From Eremophila alpestris peregrina (lineage: Eukaryota; Chordata; Aves; Passeriformes; Alaudidae), in contig WMCF01000012.1 in NCBI GenBank assembly GCA_009792885.1, positions 14,575,847 to 14,639,846 on the forward strand: 64,000 bases of DNA. The letters are read 5' to 3'. The notes beneath the pieces were generated by a model. It was given only the letters and a program-made list of their open reading frames with translations, had not been told where the DNA came from and searched no databases. Below, piece after piece: positions 1-13,610 of this stretch (position 1 is the first letter of the stretch; the number at the start of each line of letters is the position of its first letter). A program made the position numbers and the translations under genes.

Positions 1-1019
1 TGTATTTTTGGATATTGTTTTTATTGCCTTTAAAATTCTGTTCTATGTGGTTTTTTGCTTGTACTTTCCAGTAAATCTATCTTTCATTTCATAAGTGAGA
101 AAAAGTAAAATTTTAGGTTGTATTTCTTAGAAACAATATTATTGGTGACTTTACTGGCAGTTCAAGATTTTTAGAATGACATTATAAGTTTGAAAAGCAT
201 TGTAGAACCATCCTTGAACCTAGCTTGAGTCACTGCATATGTCTTTAATTGTCTGTTACAGAATGACATTTAAGCATCCACTGCTGTTTTTAATTTTTAT
301 TTTATAGCTACTCTCTGTAAAGTATTTACATGGGGCTTACAGTTCTAAAAAACCTGTGAGTTTAGCAGTGTTAGATGTTAGCAGTGTGGTGAACTTCAGA
401 TGAATCAGGGGCACATCCAAGAATTAGAATACCCACCACCATCTGTAATGAGGAAACAGCTGTGTCCTGATTATGCAAAAAGGCTCAAAGATAATGTTCT
501 GTGAGTTGTAGCTCCACCAAGGTTTGTATAGCTGGCGTAGTTGAAGCTACACTATGTAGCTAAATTATATACAGAGATATATCTACAATTTTTCAAGTGA
601 AGGATTAGCTTTGCCCAGGTACAAGCAACATTCTGCAAAACAGAGGTGGGGCATGGTTCCTCCTGAGCAGTCTTCTGACACGAAGACTTTTAACATGTCT
701 GTAATAGCTACATCAGACAAAGTATGATCTGTGTCTTTAAAATAATGGATAGAGAACTTCACATAATTGTGGTGATGTCCAAGAAAATAAGATCTTCTCA
801 TCATCTTGAATATCAAAGAATACTTACAAGGTCTCCCTGTTGCTAATAGTAACTGGAGAAATTGACAACAGCCATCACAGACTGTACATCCTTATTATGT
901 AATTTAACGTTCAACAGTTATTTAGAGGAACTGACTGTAATAGAGATTCCTGGTAATGGTGCCCCTGTAAAGAGGTAGGAAGGTGTCTTGAGTCAGATAC
1001 TACAGTCCTGAAGAATTTG

Positions 1020-1475
1020 AATCAGGTAATAATTAAAGTTAGGCCCCTGAACTCAAGAAAAGCAGACTTTCAGCTCTCAAGAAGATAGTCAAGAGGAGCC
1101 TCTGGGAAACTGCCCTCAGAGAAAAGAGAGCAGAACAGAGCTTGCAGATCTTTAAGGAAGTCTTCCATAGAGCACAAGAGCTGGTAGTCCCTAGGATTAA
1201 GAATTCAGGCAAAGAAGGCAAGCGACTGGCATGGCTGAGTAGGGAACTGCTGGTCAAACTAAAGGAAGAGAAGCAAATGCAGACAGTGAAAACAAGGACT
1301 CACAACCTGGGAGGGGTATAGAGATTCCTGTAGGTTCAGTTGTGTAAGGATGGGATGAGGAAGGACAAGGCATTGCTAACCTGGAGTTGGCAAGGGAGAT
1401 AAATAAGAAAGGCTCCTTTAGGTATGTTAACTAGAAAAGGAAGGTCAAAGAAGTGCCATTTCTGCTGTACGTAGA
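1020..1475 (+). mobile_element. CR1 LINE fragment, sense orientation
   Basis: The segment resembles the ORF2 region of avian CR1 between the endonuclease and reverse-transcriptase parts. Recognisable pieces are the stretch reading 'gggaaactgccctcag', then 'gcagatctttaagga', 'tggctgagtagggaactgct' and 'aaaaggaaggtcaaagaa', in the order of a CR1 element. Both ends are worn and several stops and indels break the frame, so it is a dead 5'-truncated and 3'-truncated copy. The right edge is uncertain; similarity fades after about 1475. Confidence 0.75.
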
Positions 1476-2671
1476 TTGTTCACCAGAATTGTAATTAGTA
1501 AAATATTTCAGTAGGTGGGATCAGTGGCAGATAATAATTTTTTTCACTCATTTGTTTTAGGAAGAAAGACCTCTGAGAGGGTCTTTTAGGGAGAAAAATG
1601 TCTGCAGTACAGAGCAGCTGGGATTCCAAGAAAGGAAGTGTACACAAGTGGAATGCCTGGAAACAGAATGGTTACATGTAGACAGTAAAAAAAAAACTAC
1701 AGAGGAAACTCAGGGGGAAGACTAGAGTTCCACAAGCACTAGACACTGGATTATTATTTTACTGTAGGCTAGTGGTACAGTATGGACAGCTAAGGGAGCT
1801 GCCTATAGGTGAAAATTTATGGGGCTGAGTGTCAATTTTTCTTACAGTACCTGTTTTCTTGCATCTTCTACAGAGATACTTTTTAAAAGCACCCTGTGCC
1901 TCCTGCTTGGAGTAAGAAAAGGTCAGAAGCAATTACTTCAGCAGTGGGGAAGTTTGTGTACAAAAACCAAATCAAGATCCATTTTATATCAGGACTGGGA
2001 CTGTTCCAAGATGCTTCAAAAGTTATCCACAGAGATTGAGCATTTTTGTTCTTTTTTTCCCCTTCATCCTGTTTTGTTGGGGTTTTTTTCACAGCATTGT
2101 ATAATATTTCTCGTATGACTCATGGGTTATCTGACATCTTCCCAAACAAAACTATGACAGTTGAGGCTGACCTGATAATAAATTGGACTAGCTTGTAAGA
2201 AATGCTACTTGTGTGGGAAGTGAGAGCGAGATTGTTTGTGTAAGACTGGATTATGATACCTCAGAGAAAAATCCTTCAAATCCAAACAGGTCAGGATGGA
2301 TGAGACAGCATACCTGTGACTTTTCTGCTCTTTGGCTGCCATTGAGAGTGCTTGCAGAAAAACAAAACTCAGTTATGGTGTGGGTAGTGGATATAAGCCT
2401 TTATACTGCTATATAAGAAGTATATTTCTTCTCTGAGAGAGTAATATTTATGCAGCATAACATTGTACAAGTGTAAGGAAAAGTGAAACAAATTTTGAGT
2501 AGCGGCACATTTTATATCTGAGTTGTTGCAATAAAACTAATCTCTGAATTCTGTGCAGTAATTGTTATTAAATACATGGTAAAAACCTCTATATGATGCA
2601 TATTGTCTCCTGTCCTATCTGTGTAGTCCTAACTTCTATCTAGGAATGGTTGGTTGGTTTTTTGTGGTCTT

Positions 2672-2734
2672 CTGTTTGCTTGTTTGTTTGTTTTGTTTTT
2701 GTTTAATTGTTTGTTTGTTCATTCGTTTGTTTTT
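2672..2734. repeat. (TTTG)n-like simple repeat
   Basis: This is an imperfect array of TTTG and TTTTG units, interrupted by short variants. It is an ordinary low-complexity tract within intron 1 with no sign of function. Confidence 0.8.
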
Positions 2735-5570
2735 AAATACAAATTAGTTACAGGTAGATTTAAAAAAATACAGCATGTGTCCACTGCTTTTCCTGAAAAA
2801 TCCCAGGGAGCTTTCTGGGCAAGATCTCACCATTTCTTCAAATAATTAGTTCTCCTTTTAGAAAAAACATGAACAGGTTCACTCTTCACTCATTTGAGGG
2901 ACCTATCTTGTCTCCTAGGGTTTACAACAGGTATCAGTATTGGGAGTACAGCTGTTAAAAAAGTGGCTGATTTGGGGATTTTTCAATGCCCATAAGTTTG
3001 GATCCTAGAACCCCTTTTTTTTATTGCACCCTCATAAAGTTTATAAATCAGTAAAAGTGTGTTGTGTTTATGAAACTTTGTATTAACCTATTATGCTTAG
3101 TGATTGTCAGCCTTGAAGCCAGCAGATTCTTTTTCTGCATACATTTTGAGGTGATGATTCTGTAACTTGGCTTTGCAGTTGTGGCTTAGTTATACCCTGC
3201 TTTCTTAAAATTTCTCCTTCTCTAAATATTTGATTTAATAAAAAGGTCGTGAACAGATGGTGAGATTCCAGGACGGACCCTTGATCATATCCAATTGTTA
3301 TCAGCCTGTTACAGGTAGAGTATGAACCATTAGCCTGTGAGACTGATTGAGCCATTGTTTCATTCATCTGCTTGATCATGCAGACAGTAGAATCTCTGAC
3401 TAATTACTGGGATAATCTCAAAAAGTATCAGTACCAAGATTAGGAATGCGAGGCATTCTGGCTTTATCCACACTCCTTACAGTTGTTCCCACCCTGTTCA
3501 GCAAGGGGCCTTGTCTCTTTATTATTCTAAGACAATGAAAGAAGCTTTTCCTGCATGTCTTGATGTTCTTTGCCAGTTCTGGCTTCATCTGAGCTCTGAA
3601 GATTTCCAATGCTGTCCCTGTATATGCAGTCATCATACATTTCTTCATTCCTTCATTCCTTCTTTACAGCCTCTCATAGTTGCCATTTCCTGTGCATAGA
3701 AGCTCAGCTGTGAGTGCCTGCTAAGTCAAGCCAAACACCTGATGTGTGTAAATGTTCTCAATATGGATACCCTACTTGTGCTCAGAGGTGGCTGCCCTTC
3801 AAGGCATGCCAGGCTTGTTGCACTCCTCTTCCTTCCTGTACTGCCTTCTGCAATCACATGTGCCATACCCAGGCTTTTATTGCTGAACCAGCTTTCCCAG
3901 AGACAGCTGGGTATATTTGTCTTGGGGCTGCATTATGCAGTACAGGCATACACATGTGTCTCAATGGTGTCTAACAGGATATGTTTGGTACTAATTTCAA
4001 TTTCGCAGCTTTGTCAACACCCTTAACATCATCAAGTTTTGTTGCCTCTGTTGGTGAAAGTATTTCTGTGAGGTAACTAGAAATACAGAAATGAAAAGAA
4101 AGCATGGGAGTGGGAAGTGTAGACACAAAGATTCCATTAACTGACTTAGTCCTTCAGAATTTTTACAAATACTGCCTAGGATAAAACCCAGCAATCCTTT
4201 GCACTGCACTGATGAAATAGTCTCAAATATCCACAAAGCAGCAAGACCTGTCTGAAAACCCTTATTACCATTTTCTCCATTGATAAGACTGACAGATGTA
4301 ATACAGAATTACCATTATTACTTCATCCTTTGTAAAAGTAAAACCTTTAATTAGGTAAGCAGGCTACCGTGCAGTAATTTTAACATGTCAGTACAATCAA
4401 AATAGATGGTTTATAGTTTTTGGTTACATACAAAAGAAAGTAGGATGTGCTGTGTCTTAGGAGCAGCAAAGTCTGTAATGACAGCCAGAATGCCTTTACC
4501 TGGGTAAGAATGGTTGGTCATTTAACTTGTTAAGAGCTACAGATGAATGGATTTTTATTGGGTAATTTAATTAAGAAATGCTATATCACCAAGCTCATGG
4601 ATCATGGAGAATATTCCTTGATTTTTCTGTTTTGCAAACAAGTTGTCTCTCTCTTATGTATTTAATTACTTAGCAGCGCTTTCTGGTACCTTTTTAATCA
4701 CTACATGAAATCTCACTGATGCTATGACAAATCAACTAGACTTGGTGGTATTTACACACGCGGGGGAATTCACACATTCTCCATTTGCGACGTTGTCTCC
4801 TGCCTTTTTTACTTTACTTTGTAAGCTGCACATGTTTATTTAGTTCTCACCACTGCTGATATCATGGTAGAAAAGGGGCTGGTGAATTAACAGGTCACCG
4901 ACCTCCAGTGCCAGGTATCTTCCACATGATTTGTTAAAAACACAAAAAACACTGAAGGATCCAAATTCATCCAATCAGGAAGAGCATGATATGCTTGCCC
5001 TGTGCAGCCTCACAATATTACAGAAAATTTCTTAACTTGCATGACACTGAAAATAGTTCTGAGGTAGCGGAGAATTTCTGTGGAAAAACCAGAGAGCAAC
5101 CTACTTGATGTATTGCCCACGCAAATTTCTCCTGAGCATTAGTTGATCTTAATAGTTTCTTTTGGACCTCCTCTGTCGGAAGCCAGAATGTTCCTCTGGC
5201 TGTCCTGGATGGGCTGAGACCTTGGCCAGGGGTCTGAGGTTTCAGCAGAGTCAGAAATGCCAATGCTTTTCATTTCAGCCTATGAAAACTACTGCAAACT
5301 TTGTATGGAGATTTGCAAGCCATGAGAATTTGATTGGTGTGATTTTCATTATGTCACAGGGTGAAAAAGTAGAAAATTTTTAGATTTTTCTATATAAGTA
5401 AAATGAGGCCAAGATGGAGGCAGATCAGTGTGATAAAAGCACATTTTCCTGTTTCTTCTTTCCCCTTCCTCTTTGCAAAGAGTGATAGTTCTTTTAGGAT
5501 TGGGTGAAGGTGCAATTTCACTACATGACATGGGTTTTAGTTACTGGTGTTTAGAGAAAAACATTGTTAA

Positions 5571-5800
5571 TGTAGTTTAAATTATAGAAGTCCAGGTGCT
5601 GTCATGGGCGGAGGAGATTCCATTTTTCTAACTGCCTGTGAACTTCATACTGGACAGAGTGAACTTATGAGATAAGCTTTTTAAATAAACATCTTCAGAC
5701 TGCAACCCAGACGTTCTCCGATTCCTTCTTCCAAGCACGGGCGGTGAGAGGAAAGACTTTTACACTGCCGGGGTTAATCTCAGACCTGATAACCCTGACA
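5571..5800 (+). mobile_element. Possible short solo LTR or LTR fragment
   Basis: The segment begins with TGTAG and ends with a CTGACA, giving the TG...CA ends of an LTR. A polyadenylation signal AATAAA lies at 5684-5689. It is followed by a GC-richer stretch (around 5700-5765) that looks like an R-U5 region and differs from its AT-rich surroundings. I found no matching target-site duplication around these edges, so the boundaries are tentative. It could also be unrelated unique sequence with a chance AATAAA. Confidence 0.4.
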
Positions 5801-8461
5801 CTCCTCCACTTTATGTGAGTTCCTATCTCCCTACACACTTGTTCCAAAATTTTAATTCAGACTATTTGAGAAATTCCTAAACATGCCTAAATCTACTCTA
5901 TAGTGTACTGGTAGATACTATTTATAGGTATTGTTCAGACGCCCTGAACTACAAAAAATCTTTCTGCAGTTATTAATGGTGCTGACCTTGTGGGTTCCTG
6001 TCTTTACAAAGGTAATCTGAATCAGAAGCCATTCCATAGAAGAGATTGCATGGAAGAACAAAACATGCTGTATCATTTGACCTGTTTGAACAAAGCTCAG
6101 GTCAGTCATCTCCTTGATTGTATCACATGAGGTGGCCATTGTCATAAAAGCTTCAGTTTTATTGCTTTTGTCTGCAGCTTGCAGGAGGCTTTACAGCTTC
6201 ATGAGGAACATGAGAGGTTTTCAGATGTATCCTTTTTCTGCATTTTGTATGTCAAAATGGAGGTGTACCTCTCCTCAGCACTAGTGCCTCAGCAGTGGCA
6301 AGCATACAGTTCTGACAGATTGAACTAGCATGATGATGTATATACTGTGTATAAAAATAGTCCCAGTGTTCCTCAGGGAGACTTACAGCTCCAGGATACA
6401 AGAGAGAGAAAAATTGAGGAAGTGGATACTACTCTTCACATAAAGAACAGTGACATAGAAACATCAGCAGCCTTATTTCAAGAAGTGGCTAGCTCTGTCC
6501 GTTTGTAGGTTAATACATCTGGTCCCAATCCTGCAGTATTTAGAGTGAAAATTACTCAGAATTTTAAGTTGGATTTTTTTCCTGTTTCAGGAGAACAAAA
6601 TTGTAACTTAATACTGTTTTGTGTTGATTTATTTTTCCAGTTTCAAATTGTATGATGATTGTAAAATCTGTTATTGACAAAGCTATTTTAGGGCATAATG
6701 TCCTTATCTTAGGGTGTTTTTCCATGCTTAAAACTTAGGTTGTTTTTTTTTTTTTCTGACACTCCCACAGTATAAGAGAAGGGAGTACTCATTTGCAATT
6801 CTAACTGTTCATTTTGCTCTATTTGACAGAAGCAACATCATATGTTAAGAAAAAGTTCATTGGAAAAAACCCAACTTCACAGAAGAAATTTATACAGCAA
6901 ATAAGAATTAGAAACTTATCAGTTACTCCTAAAGATAAGTAAAATGTTTGTTATAAGAGCAAATTACATGCTCTTTTCCATTAAGCAGAGTAATTCTTTC
7001 TTCAATTTCCTCAGTGATTTAAAGTAGCATTATCCCTCAGAGTGGCTGTGCTGTGGTAAGATAAGCTTGAGAATGAAATAGAAACTGTAGAGCAGCAAAG
7101 GCTTTTCATCCCCCCACTTTCTACTACATAAAATGGGTCATCAGTCATGAGAGTAGAGTGCACTGCCAGGTTATCTTAGTGAAGGTTGTACTGCTGCCGA
7201 AACTGTAAAAAAACAAAGGGTAGCTTATGGCAGAACTGATGCATGAACAGATTCTTCTGTGGTATGTAGTGACATAAAGGCAAGTGGTTTGGTGACTACC
7301 AGGACAAGAGCTTGTACTGATTTTTCTCACAGCTTCACAAATAGATGCTGCCTCATGTTATGAAGCACAGGAGATAGTGTATAGCTGGGTGTAGCCTTTC
7401 TTCCCTTAGAAAAAAGACTATGGACTGTGCATTTTTACCATCTTTGACATCTTTAACAGGAGATGCAGTTAGCTTTGGTTTTCCTAATTCCACCCCATAC
7501 TCCTCCACACACACAAAGCACTGTCCCCTTTCACAAGCATAATGGCAGAACCAGAACATTTCTGTGGTGCTGGAGGGAAGTCCCCTCCAAGCTCCTGTTT
7601 TCCCACCACTGCAACAGCCACAGCTTGTTTTCCCATATGTCTCTTAAAACTTCAGATACAAGCAGAATTCAGTGGATCATGGCCCATCTCGTCATGGTCC
7701 GCGTATTTGTAATGGTCAGCCTAAGGGTTGAAGAGTAGGAAGTGAAAAGTGAGTCTTGAGAACGCCAATAGTACATGTATCCATACAGTTTTTTGCCCTG
7801 ATTTGTCAGATTGTGTCTATCCAGCTGATATTCACAGTGTCATTATATGTGCTGTTCTTTTAGCTTTTGAAAAGTGATGCTAAACCTGTGTGTCAAGAAT
7901 CTCTTCTCGTACCTCTTGTTTAACATTTATCCACATTTATATTGGATTAGAGTGTCTGGATGTGACATTTGTGGACCATAATCAGGAGGCACAACATGAC
8001 AGATTTGTAAATCCATCACAACTCCTGCAAATTTTAAGGAGAAGATATAAAAAGGGTTTATTTTTCTGTATCTTTCCAGTCACAGAGTAGCTAAAGAATT
8101 GGGTCACAGAGAAAATGTTATTCACAGTTCATCCATATTCACAACACAGCTTATATATTGTCCACCAGTCTACACAACTTCAAAGTGAGTGACATATTCA
8201 GCATAAATGGAGTATGAAAAATGAGATATTGCAAAATCCAGTATGATTTATCTGTCTCCATACTTCCTAGTTTCATTTCTAGATAGTTTTCAACCACTAA
8301 AATCCTTGATTTTGTGTTGCCATTAGCTAATGCTGAAAGAGAGAATACCAGCACTTATATGTCTACATTTATACATATATTATAGGTACTATTTATGTAT
8401 TTTTTGTTATTTAGAAAACCCTATTCATCTGTATTGATATGTGTTATAATGCCTGTATTAC

Positions 8462-8925
8462 TCTGCCCCCAGCCTTTGGTACTGTCTGGGGTTGTTGTAA
8501 CCAAGGGGTGCGACCCAGCACTTGGCCTTTTGAACCTCACACACTCAGCTTTGGCCCATCAGTCCAGCTGTTCTAGATCCCTTTGCAGAGCCTTCCTGCC
8601 CTCCAGCACATCAGCACTTCTGCTTCACTTGGTACCGTCAGCAAACTCACCGAGGGTGAACTCAATCCCCTCAATCTGTCATTAAGATATTAATGGCCCC
8701 AGTTCCGAGCCTTGAGGAAAACGCACTGGTGGCCAGCAGCTACCTGGATTTAACTCCATTCACCACCATCCTCTGGGCCCAGCCATCCAACCAGTTTTTC
8801 GCAGAGTGGAAAATGCATCCATGTGGTTTCTCCTGGCCACACCAGTAGCTTCACTAAAGTCCAGGTAGACAACATCCACAGCCCTTCTTCCCCCATCCAC
8901 TAAGCAGGTCACTGCATCACTTCTG
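8462..8925 (-). mobile_element. CR1 LINE fragment, antisense
   Basis: Read on the minus strand this is part of the CR1 reverse-transcriptase region. On the + strand it shows the typical series: a 'ttgttgtaaccaaggg' start, 'agatccctttgcagagcctt', 'tggatttaactccattcacc', 'ctctgggcccagccatcca' and 'aaagtccaggtagacaacat'. The copy is several hundred bases long and well preserved, but it has stops and indels and lacks the 3' terminal repeats. It is a truncated, non-functional insertion in intron 1. Confidence 0.92.
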
Positions 8926-9859
8926 CCGCTTTCCTTTTGTAATGCCAGTGAGAAGTTTTCTGCTGATCTCTGTGTTAAAAGGTCAGTTCTGGCAACTACA
9001 GTATGTTTCCTAAGAAGCCAGTTTTGCTGCTTTTCTGCAGAGAAAATTGGTACTTCACAAATATTCTAATTCCAAGATGTAGTGGTGACTGGCATCCTCA
9101 TTAATCCATTCTGCTGATGTGGTGTGGGGAGGAATGTATATATGCTGAAATCTGGTTGCAGGTGATTCCTTGGCTTAAGTCAGACTCAATCAGTGAGATA
9201 CCTCACTGTAAAAACATTTCAAATACAGTAGCACCCACCCATATATGAGAAGAAGTGTGTATTAAGGATGTCTGTAGGGCTAGAGTTTCAGCTGTAATAC
9301 AGGGTTTCCTTGTTTACTGGTTTTGAGAAGACTGTGAGGATAAATGAGTTTAAAAATATTTTTTAAATTATGTGTACATGAGACACCATCACAACAGATT
9401 TTAAGTGGTACTGTAGAAGATGCAAGGGGCTTCTGCCTGTCACTGAATGGTTTGTGCAGGCTGGCCTAGGATTTCCTCTAGATGGAAGGTGCATTGAGGC
9501 AGTTCTAAACCAACAAAACATATTAATATGTTCAAAGCTGACCACCTCTGGATATGTATTTTCGTGCATGTTTCAGAAACTAATTTGAATGTAGTATTTT
9601 AAAGCAAGAAATAACAGTGTGGAACATTTAGGACTTCTCAGGAATTACTTCTCGCTTCAGTTTATACTGCTAAGCAACTTCCAAGATGGAGGAAACCGCT
9701 CAAGTATTTAGTGGCCTTTCTGTCTCTGGGTTTCTTTTACAGCCAGCTACATGTGTCAGGGCTGTGTAAGAATACAGTCCAACTTATTCTTCCCTTCACG
9801 CCCCCAAGGTGAAACTTCTTGGGTGAAATGAACACGTTAATTGTCTGCAAAATGGACAG

Positions 9860-9935
9860 TAGCTCTGAACCCATTGATAATTAGGCTAATTAGTCTCATT
9901 AATTAATTACATTAAGAGGCTACTGCTGTATTTTT
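9860..9935. other. AT-rich block with clustered homeodomain-like cores
   Basis: Within about 75 bases there are several TAATTAG/TTAATTA-type cores (for example around 9880-9910), with no repeat signature. Such clusters occur in conserved noncoding enhancers of neuronal genes but also by chance in AT-rich introns. The regulatory reading is pure inference and conservation across birds was not checked. Confidence 0.2.
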
Positions 9936-11851
9936 ATTTGTGGTCGTGATGTTTAAATTTTGACATTTGAAAACTGCATCTGGTTTGCTTTTTGTTACTT
10001 TTTGCTTTTATGTATAATAATAACGTGTGATAAATTTCATCTTTAACATAAATGTTCTCTGTTAAATTAGCAGATTAACCTAAAGGATCATGCTATCCCA
10101 TGAGGACTGCAATGTGTTTTTATCCTAAAATTCATTTTAATAATTCCCAGTATGGAAAACATGGGGAGGACAGAGGGAAAAAAAAATTGCACTAAATAAA
10201 CAAATCTAATCTAAATAAACTATTGCTGTGTAACTGAACTTGACATAAATATGCAGCTTTCTTTCTAAAAAAAAGACTTTTAGAATAGCTCATCTGCATT
10301 AAATGCTAAAAGAATCAGGTGGGGCTTTAGCACCAAGCAGTATATTCCCATGTCTACATTTCTGCACTCTTAGTTGAGAATATACCTATACTTACCCTTT
10401 ATTGTAGGTATGGTATTATTCAGTGTGTGCTGTGTAAAATATATTTGCTCATTTTTCAGGGGAAAACACCTCTGGTGTGGCATACGAAGGATGAAATTAT
10501 GGCATTTATAAAATCTTACCTTTATTTTTTGTGAAGACTTCAGTATTTTTCAGTCTTATTTTATCTCATCTGTGAAGAGCTACATGTGTGTGCATGAGCA
10601 CATTAGAATTTACTTTGCTTGTTTTGTTTCCTGCATGGTTAATGGAGTTTAATAGCACTTTCATTATGGAGGTAAAAATCACTTTCATTGTTGGTGATGG
10701 ACTTCCAGACACTGAGGGATGGGAGTGGTCAAAAATGGATTAACTGTTGAAGGCAATTCAGAAAAGAATCTGTTGTCCCTTGGCATATTTTTTAAAAAAT
10801 TAAGGAATGGAAGCAGTTCCACATTTGCATCTTCAAAAACAGTTTTTAATATTCAAAGTCCTAATTTAATGAGCTTGCACAGCAGGTCTTGAGACTTTAT
10901 AAACTGCCATAGTTTATTCTCATAAACTGTTAAAATTATAGGGAAAAGGCAGAAGGTAGCAACTGAATTTGTGCATGAAGAGGAACATTCCTCTTTTCTG
11001 TGAAACTTCAGGTATGTATATAATTAGATCCACAATGGCTCAGAGGTTTGACTGCTGTGTAAGTCTGAAAGACTGATATTGTAGAAGACTGCAAATATAT
11101 TTTCAGTGTTGTGAATTTTTAGAAGTTTTGAGCTGGCCACAGATTCTCTGAGCAAGGACCTATGTCCTCTGTTGTTTGGATTTTAAAAAATTATGTTATT
11201 TTTTTAAAAATCACATTTTCATCAGGCTTTAATCAAACAAATTTTATAAGCTAATGGTAGCAAAAATGCCTTTTTCATTTTGTCTCTCAAAAATCTGTAC
11301 ATCTCTAGTGGTAAGATTCTGCTTTGTAAATGAGTTCGAAACTTACGGAAAGGTCCTAATTTTCCTTTGCCACAGGAGCCTTCTTCGAGCATCAATATCT
11401 TTAATATGAGCTAGAGCCATAGACTCATTACTGCAACTAAGGCAGAGTTTGTTGGTAACATTGTGATCTGTGACAGTAGTCATTAACCAGTTGGTGAGAC
11501 CAATGTTACTGTATAATTTATTTTCAGGGAGATTTTATGCTAATTTTCCTCATTTCTTTGGTACCTCTTAGAGAGCAGTACCCATGAGAGAGCAGCAGAC
11601 TCAGCTCTGCTTTTTTTTAATGCAGATATGTTTGTGTAGCTGCATGGATGTCAGAGGTTCTTCTGGTGGGTCTTGTTTATGCAGGCTTTGTTTCCTTACA
11701 TTTTAAAATTACCCTTATCATCAGTAACTGATACACACAGTGATGAAAGAAGGAAAATTATCATCTTCAAATTTAGATATTAATCCCTAAGGCTATGGCT
11801 ATGCCTTCATTTTGGTAGGAAAGGTATGCTCTTTCTCTCTCATCAAGAGGT

Positions 11852-12659
11852 TGGCATGTCTTCATTGAAGACCAGAAGCTGGGTAGTTGTAAAAGCAAAG
11901 TCCTTTATTGCATGGTTAGAGTCAGTTTCAGGAAGGCACTGGTGTTACAATCTGTGCTGTTGTGCAGAAAGCCTCTAACACAGAGTCTGAGTTCCAAGCA
12001 GAGGCAGCAGCCCCAGCGCTCGTTATCTGTGTTCCCTAAGTGTCTTATCAGTAGCAGCCACAGCAGTAACAGCAACAGTGGCATTGGTGTTTTCCCTGAG
12101 TCTCCCTAGCATTCTCTAAGCAGTGCATTTTATTCTATTTTTGGCCAATCAAGCTAAAACATGAATTTTCTACAATAGTGCTGAACCTGTCCTCAGCTAA
12201 GATTCACGTGCGAAAGTAATCACAATTCTTACACAAACTCTACGCATGAAGCTCTGTCTGTTCTCTCTAGGAATGTTTAGCAAGGCTACTTTATTTTGGT
12301 TATGTCTAGAACTTAACTATCTTTGCAAAAGGTAAAGCTGCTGAACTTCAAAATAGGCTTTGGGTCCTTTTCTTATGAACTATTTCAGTCTCTCATTTGC
12401 TAAGGCACTTAAAAAATCCTCTACTAAACTTGCATTTGTACCTCATGTCTGTGTGGATTTATGTACTTCTGTTTCTTTGAAGGTTCTAATTCAGTCCTCA
12501 CATCTCTGAGGACTCCTGGGCCTGTGTGGATTAGGTCTAGAGGGGTTGTACATCCTAGCATTCCTCCATGCCAGGGATACTAACAGAATCCCTCTGCTGA
12601 CCTTGCTGCTGCTGCAGAAGAAAAGTGGCCTGTGCTCTGTGTAGCGTGCTCATAACACA
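11852..12659 (-). mobile_element. Probable endogenous retroviral LTR, antisense
   Basis: On the minus strand the segment shows an AATAAA within 'AATAAAGGACTTTGC' (reverse complement of about 11902-11916), close to one end. This is the layout of an LTR polyadenylation signal and U5. The body at about 12120-12420 is an unusual mix unlike the flanking intron and resembles avian ERV LTRs. Possible termini are TG at 11852 and CA near 12659. I could not find a matching target-site duplication, so both edges are approximate. No retroviral coding sequence is present. Confidence 0.4.
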
Positions 12660-12991
12660 ATACAGTATCAGGCTAAGTGGTGCCTCCAGTCATTTTCTTC
12701 TTATATCTGGGTATGTTTCATCCAGTCCTAACTCACTCAGTCCCCTTTCTCTTCTTTTTCTCTTGCATACATCTCAGAAGCACAAAAAGGCATGCCACCA
12801 TTTCAGTCCATCAAGGGAGTCACCCCGTGAATGCCCAGTGGCTGATGGAGCATTACTGTTGTATTGTAGTGCTCTCCAGCCCTGAGGGCAGGCCAGTGCT
12901 TTGGGATATATTGCTCTTACATGGTGAGTTGAGACAGAGGACATCAGTTTAATAGGAAGGCATTCAGTTTAATTTATATAGTGCTCATGTT

Positions 12992-13016
12992 AAAAAAAAA
13001 AAAAAAAAAAAAAAAA
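12992..13016 (+). repeat. A25 homopolymer
   Basis: An uninterrupted run of 25 adenines. There is no adjacent retroposed gene, and CR1 elements do not end in poly(A), so it is best read as a slippage-prone homopolymer. Its length is likely to vary between individuals and between assemblies. Confidence 0.9.
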
Positions 13017-13579
13017 GCCTGAAGCGGATCTCAGCCATTTCTAAATGTGCTGCTATCAAACTGGAAGTGCTGGATCTGTTTGGCTTGTTGTGAATGTAGT
13101 TAATAAAAGCTATCAAAACTGCTTGCCAACAATATAAGAAAATAGTTTGGACTGGCACTTTGCTGTGCTATGTAGACTGCCTTTTAGATACAGTGGCAAT
13201 AGGAAAACCAGAAAGAAAAACCTTGCAAACAGGTTTTTCCTCAAAAACTTCTTTTGATGTCTTCTCTTAGAGAGATAACAATTAATTCAGTGAGAGTTTC
13301 CAACAAACTCTTTCCCAAATGTAGCAACTTCACAATAACACAGTTTGTACGGCTGCTAAATTGATAAATCATATTTAAGCCATGTTCTCTTATCCACTAG
13401 AAGCTTCTGAATGTTCCCTGCATTCTCACATTTCCAGATGTTAAAGACTAGGCTTTTACCCAGCAGAAGGCATGTTGACTAATATACCTTATGTAGAGTG
13501 TGAGCTGTGCTCTAAATGGAATTTAGTTGCTGTAAATTTCTCATGCTGTTATTTTGCCTGCTCTTTGTGTTTTGGATAT

Positions 13580-13610
13580 TTGTTTGTTTGTTTGTTTTGT
13601 TTTGTTTTTT
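13580..13610. repeat. (TTTG)n simple repeat
   Basis: Short array of TTTG units passing into TTTTG units in intron 1. Ordinary microsatellite. Confidence 0.8.
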